Below are positions 59,516 through 64,000 of a DNA stretch of 64,000 nt, one piece after another. A program made the translations under genes and the position numbers. Origin of the DNA: Syngnathus acus (Eukaryota > Chordata > Actinopteri > Syngnathiformes > Syngnathidae). The notes under the pieces are model-generated. The model was not told where the DNA came from and did not search any database. It was given only the letters and a program-made list of their open reading frames with translations. Position 1 is the stretch's first letter. Each line of letters starts with the position of its first letter. The stretch spans positions 13,901,456 to 13,965,455 of the forward strand of contig NC_051095.1 of the NCBI RefSeq assembly GCF_901709675.1. The letters run 5' to 3'.

Positions 59516-61917
59516 ATGGAAGCGGGTCGTGTAGACTTCTACATAGGCCTCTCTTTGGCCGTGTCCTCCAGTCTTTTTATCGGCGCAAGTTTCATCCTGA
59601 AGAAGAAAGGCTTGCTGCGATTGGCCAGCAAGGGGTCCATGCGAGCAGGTACTCAAACGCCAGGGGGAAAAAAAAGAGAAAAAAGTATGACTATTTGGAA
59701 TGCTAAAATTGTTTATTAATGTTAAAATACCTTCCAATACAATATATTAATTCTACAGCGTTTCATAACATTTTTATGTAATTATTGAAACATGACTATT
59801 GTAATACTTTTACTGTTGTTTAAAACTTCACACCTTAAAAGAATTCAAAGTCTATATTGTAATCCACATCTTTATTGTCTTCAGGTCAAGGAGGATATGC
59901 TTACCTGAAAGAGTGGCTGTGGTGGGCAGGGCTTATTTCAAGTAAGTGAATGGTGTTATTAATTACCTCCTCAAAAAATACTTCTTCAGTACCACAAAAA
60001 TGAACAGAGTAAATGTAAATACAGTATGTATTGATACTGAACAAATTAATACAACTGAACTGTACTTACGCACTGTAGTTACTGGGATAGTCAGTTAACA
60101 TAATAGTTTGGTGGTGCTTTGTTTTGCCAAAATGAGCCTCTTCTTGCATGCACACACATCCCTGTAAAGAGCACTTTTGCACATCGTGGGCAGGAGGGTT
60201 GTTGCATGTTGCATGTTTGGGCCTTGACGCAAACTAATTGTGTTGCAGTGGGAGCTGGAGAGGCCGCCAACTTTGCTGCGTATGCGTTTGCGCCGGCCAC
60301 GCTCGTCACCCCTTTGGGAGCTTTGAGTGTGCTCGTAAGGTACGTCATTTGGTTCCAGTCGGTTGAATGCTGAAATCTAAAATGTTGGTCAAGTAGAAAA
60401 ATGACATATAATATTTGGTACCCTGTTAATCATATAACTTTAATTTTGGAAAATGTTTTTGCTATCCTGCCTGCATTTTATTCTACTATTACTTCAATCT
60501 CATAACTCTAGTTTTATATTCCCACCTTCTTTACTCCAACTACATTATCCACATGCTGTTCTAACTTTGAGTATTGTTTTGCATCTTAGTGTAGCTCTAA
60601 TATTGTGTTAGCATTCACGTGCACTGTAGCACTAAAATACCCTTGCATCTCAAGAGAAAGCTTTTGTAAAAACTGTTTGGTATGTTTGCCTGCAGCGCCG
60701 TGCTGTCATCGTACTTCCTCAACGAGCGTCTGAACATGCACGGCAAGATGGGCTGCTTGTTGTGCGTGCTGGGCTCCACCGTCATGGTGGTGCATGCCCC
60801 CCAGGAGGAGGAGGTGGCCTCCCTCAGCGCCATGGCGGAAAAGCTGAAAGAGCCAGGTGACGTGTGCTTAACCAACGTCTGTCTACTAGTCGGGGAGAAG
60901 TAACTATGGTCCGAATAAAAGAACTCTGTTTGATGTTGTCGGCGACAAGATCGATTTGTGGTCAATTGGTTGTCTTATGCCAGCCTCAAAATGACAAGCT
61001 TCTGAGGTTCAAAAATTCAGTCTCAGTACATGAGCACTACGTAAGGTCATAATAGAAGAAAACTAGTTTGCGAGCAATGAGGATTTTTTTTTTTTTCTCA
61101 AAACAGGAAAAATAAAAAAAGTTGTTGCCAACTCAGTAGAGATTTTTGCAGCAGTTGCTCTTTCCACTATGTACTAGTCTTTTCGTCACTGTTTTTGGAC
61201 TCAAGTATATGTACTTTCACTTAAGTACAGAGTGTGAGTAGTTTTGCCACCTGTGCAGAACATGACTTAACATTTTTCTGTTGAATGCTCCCAATAGGCT
61301 TCATTGTTTTTGCTGTGTGCGTTGTGGGCAGCAGCCTGGTGCTTATCTTCGGCGTGGCACCGCGCTTTGGGCAGAAGAACGTTCTGGTCTACATCATGAT
61401 CTGCTCCGTCATCGGCTCCCTGTCCGTGTCTTGCGTCAAGGGGCTGGGCATCGGCATTAAGGAACTGGTGGCCGGGATCGCCGTGCTGAAAGATCCCCTC
61501 TTCTGGTGCTTGCTGGTGAGCCTGGCACTGTGTGTCAGCATCCAGATCAGCTACCTGAACAAAGCCCTGGACATTTTCAACACCTCCATCGTCACGCCCA
61601 TCTACTACGTGTTCTTCACCACGTCCGTCATGGCCTGCTCCGCCATCCTCTTTAAGGAGTGGCTACGCTTGAGCATCGGCGCCGTGGCGGGCACAATCAG
61701 TGGCTTCCTCACCATCGTACTGGGCATCTTCCTGCTACACGCCTTCAAGGACATCACCTTCAGTTGGGACTCCACACCCCTCTATTTGAGGACGGGGCCG
61801 CGGGACTTACGCTTGGGGCCCCGGCCTTACTCCGCCCTCCCGAGCCTGGACAGCCCTGCAGGGGAGAAACGGCCTTTGGGAGAAAGTGTCAATGGTGAAA
61901 GGGCCTCGCGGCAATAG
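59516..61917 (+). CDS. nipa2-like: NIPA2-like magnesium transporter (5 exons, 353 aa)
   Basis: NIPA-family multi-pass membrane protein. Family members mediate Mg2+ uptake at the plasma membrane and early endosomes. Exons are 59516-59648, 59885-59941, 60249-60339, 60696-60856 and 61298-61917 (stop TAG). The start [16 protein letters not shown] aligns with the NIPA2 start; a cag immediately before the ATG suggests that a 5' UTR intron ends there. Landmarks are [72 protein letters not shown] and [20 protein letters not shown], with about nine hydrophobic segments. It resembles NIPA2 far more than NIPA1. The C-terminal tail after the last helix is Pro/Arg-rich and unlike mammalian NIPA2, so it may be a fish paralogue. 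Confidence 0.92.
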
Positions 61918-62747
61918 AAAGCCTCTTGAAAAGAAATACACTCTGTTGTATATACACTGCACTCTAAAAACAATTTACTAGAAAATAACCCAACACTGTC
62001 AGAACACTGGTTTATTTAACTTCAGGCAAGATAATTGCATAAATTGCAGTTCTTCCAAAAGTTGCCCATGATGAATTCATATTTTGGTGGATGGATGTAT
62101 GGATAAATAATGCGGCTACATCCAACCTAAAATTTTGCTTTGTCATGGATTTGCCAAGATTGTGAATTGTTTTTTCCCCCCATTTATTTATGACTGCGTC
62201 ATAAACCAAAAACTGCACTTCATTCACATTAGTGGACACTGGGCAAGTTGGAATAATGGTTCCAATAATTCTAAAACTGTACCTCATACTGTGAGACCAA
62301 AGAAAAAAATATTCTCCTCCTGTTGACTTTTTCTCTTTTCTTTGCAAGCATGCATGACAGACTGAATAATTGGTAACATTATTTATTTATTATGTACAAT
62401 CCAATTTAACAATTTAAGCACATGTACACCCTCACTCAAGGTGCGTCGTCACAATACGAACCCAACCTGCAGTTTTTGTGGATTGTGGGCACGATGTCCT
62501 ACATGTTTGTTTCTCCTAAAATGTTTTTGGCTTGCAATGTCAGTTGAGATCCCTGTAGTTACTGAACTGATCTCCATGTTGACATGATTAAAGAAGAAAA
62601 ACAGCCAGCAACTGAACAGTGTTGCAAGTCAAAAGGGGAAAACAAACATGCTGTGGATGGGAGGCACTTCTGACAAAAAAAAACTTTTTGTTTACATGTT
62701 TCGTCCAAACGTTGGCATGATTTACCAAATGTCCTTTAACGCACACG
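61918..62747. other. Convergent intergenic region, NIPA2-like gene to timm8a
   Basis: 3' flanks of two convergent genes. TTTATTTATT near 62381-62391 could supply the timm8a poly(A) signal on the minus strand (AATAAATAAA). No other feature is seen. Confidence 0.55.
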
Positions 62748-63466
62748 TTAGTCCGCCATGCTGTCCGAGAAAGACCCTCGACTCCTCTGCGTCTGTTCCA
62801 GTCTATTGAGTATGAACTGGCTGGTGTCAATGAATCTCTCCACACAGTTGACGAAGCACACATCTGTCCTGGAATCCAGTTTGGGCCCCGGTTTGTCCAT
62901 GCACTTCTCCTGATGTGGAGCCAACACAAACTGTGACGTTGATAGATCACCCAAAACGCCCACATCCATCAAATGCATCACTCAATAGGACGATATTAAA
63001 CGCACTTAAGTGCTCGGTGGCAAAACATAAACAAGTACAGTGGTCGTAATTCCGACGCTGGCACAGGTGCGTGAACATATCACAGCAGATAAACTACGAT
63101 TAGTTTAGCCTAATCGGCGTAGATAGAATGTTTTGATAATTTAATTAAATTCCCCGTATAAAGGTTGAAAAATGTGGTAACATTCAGTCTCCGTTGGACT
63201 GTTAGTCTTAGCAGTACATGGAAAATGAGCGACGTTTGGACCTACCCATTAGCATCTACGAACTACAATACTCTTTAATTCTATTTTGTACAAGAGCAGA
63301 ACAATGTACTCAAGTTAACTAGCCCACCGATTACGAGCGACTAGCCCACACTTACCCAGCACACTTCCGTCATTTGGTGCACCAGCTGCTGAAACTTTTG
63401 CTTCTGAGATTCAATCTCGATGAAATGTTGCAGCTGAGGGTCCGCGCTCGCCCCCTTTCCGTCCAT
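62748..63466 (-). CDS. timm8a: Mitochondrial import inner membrane translocase subunit Tim8 A (2 exons, 90 aa)
   Basis: Small Tim chaperone of the intermembrane space. With Tim13 it escorts hydrophobic precursors to TIM22. Minus-strand exons are 63466-63356 and 62909-62748. The start [19 protein letters not shown] is followed by a twin CX3C pattern (CWEKC, CFVNC) and the family string KPGPKLDSR. The tail ends SFSDSMAD. The length is slightly under human TIMM8A (97 aa) because the N-terminus is shorter. Its promoter faces the 3' end of the btk-like gene about 400 bp away, in the same order and orientation as human BTK-TIMM8A. Confidence 0.95.
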
Positions 63467-63568
63467 ACTCGGATAATGTCGGCGTTAGTCTGAATAAATC
63501 CACGACTGAAGTACGCCTTATGCCACAAATGCTGACCTTCACGTGGATGTATGGGCGCCGCTTGTGGG

Positions 63569-63588
63569 ACCGGAAGGAGTGGAACCAA
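63569..63588. promoter_or_regulatory. ETS and CCAAT motifs upstream of timm8a
   Basis: ACCGGAAG (63569-63576) and CCAAT (63584-63588) lie about 105-120 nt upstream of the timm8a ATG. Both are common in nuclear genes for mitochondrial proteins. The position is plausible and function is inferred. Confidence 0.4.
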
Positions 63589-63872
63589 TTGCACGGCGCG
63601 ATCGTATGACGTCTTTGAAACGTCATCGTTCATCGCGCACACATTTTGCCATGATAATAATAATAATAATAATTAAGAAGAAGAAATAACTAGAAATTAA
63701 TCACAGTAAAAGTAGACACTATTTATTAAAAAGTTGGAGAGTTTTTATTCGCGCAATTAGATATGCATTCGAAAGCACTGTTACACTTTAACATTCATTT
63801 ATTTTTATTAAGACAAAAGCACAAAATCCTGAACATTTTAAAGTTCATATTCTGGTCTGCTGTTGTTGTAAT

Positions 63873-63944
63873 CTACTGGAGTTCATACAGCAAATCCTGG
63901 ACAATGAACACCAGCTCCTGGAACGTGGGTCTCTCGTCAGCCCT
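63873..63944 (-). CDS. btk: Terminal exon of a Tec-family tyrosine kinase, probably btk
   Basis: On the minus strand an acceptor (ttttag at 63950-63945) is followed by 23 codons and a TAG stop (63875-63873). The peptide begins RADERPTFQELV, the end of a tyrosine kinase domain. ADERPTF is the BTK form of this motif; ITK, TEC and TXK differ. Adjacency and co-orientation with timm8a support btk. The rest of the gene lies beyond the right edge. The identification rests on a very short peptide plus synteny. Confidence 0.72.
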   Translation of the reverse strand, partial: RADERPTFQELVFIVQDLLYELQ

Positions 63945-64000
63945 CTAAAATGGGAAGAATTTTTTTGGGTTAAACTCCTATCTTAATTATGTATACATTG

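Overview
The window is nuclear DNA from a ray-finned fish, most likely a percomorph teleost. This rests on intron-rich genes with vertebrate orthologues, short GT-AG introns, AT-rich non-coding DNA, fish-type tRNA-derived SINEs with a GGAT tail, hAT and Tc1/mariner-like debris, and many short simple repeats. There is no prokaryotic, CRISPR, phage or viral content.

From left to right there are six genes. (1) An ABCC5/MRP5-like ABC transporter on + (visible coding exons 1063-25511; 27 exons, about 1333 residues). It has both transmembrane domains and both nucleotide-binding domains, and only its 5' end is not located. (2) med12 on + (27926-51998; 42 exons, about 2205 residues), the Mediator kinase-module subunit. 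It runs from a conserved [13 protein letters not shown] start to a conserved C-terminus and carries two long glutamine tracts. (3) mars2 on - (55631-53290; 3 exons, 595 aa), mitochondrial methionyl-tRNA synthetase, tail-to-tail with med12. (4) A NIPA2-like magnesium transporter on + (59516-61917; 5 exons, 353 aa). (5) timm8a on - (63466-62748; 2 exons, 90 aa), a small Tim chaperone. (6) The last coding exon of a Tec-family kinase, probably btk, on - (63944-63873). The btk-timm8a order and strand match the human X-linked arrangement. I derived the exon boundaries by hand from splice sites, phase and remembered orthologue sequence, and every listed exon keeps the reading frame.

The genes form no operon or pathway. 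They are independent housekeeping or signalling loci: transport at the membrane, transcription, mitochondrial translation, Mg2+ transport, mitochondrial protein import and B-cell-type kinase signalling.

The most unusual material is non-coding. A 2.75-kb foldback element between mars2 and the NIPA2-like gene (56474-59223) has long inverted arms, an internal 415-bp tandem array and a tRNA-like segment. A 132-bp inverted repeat with one mismatch sits in two med12 introns and brackets three exons. Two nearly identical SINEs lie inverted in med12 introns 3 and 13. Complementary (ACGC)n and (GTGC)n repeats flank med12 exon 7. A hAT element in the ABCC gene contains a palindrome-of-palindromes insertion. 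A relic of one ABCC exon-intron boundary is duplicated inside another intron of the same gene. Two introns appear to use GC-AG splice sites, and one of them is only 69 nt, in frame and without a stop. I see no evidence of a wholly new protein system.
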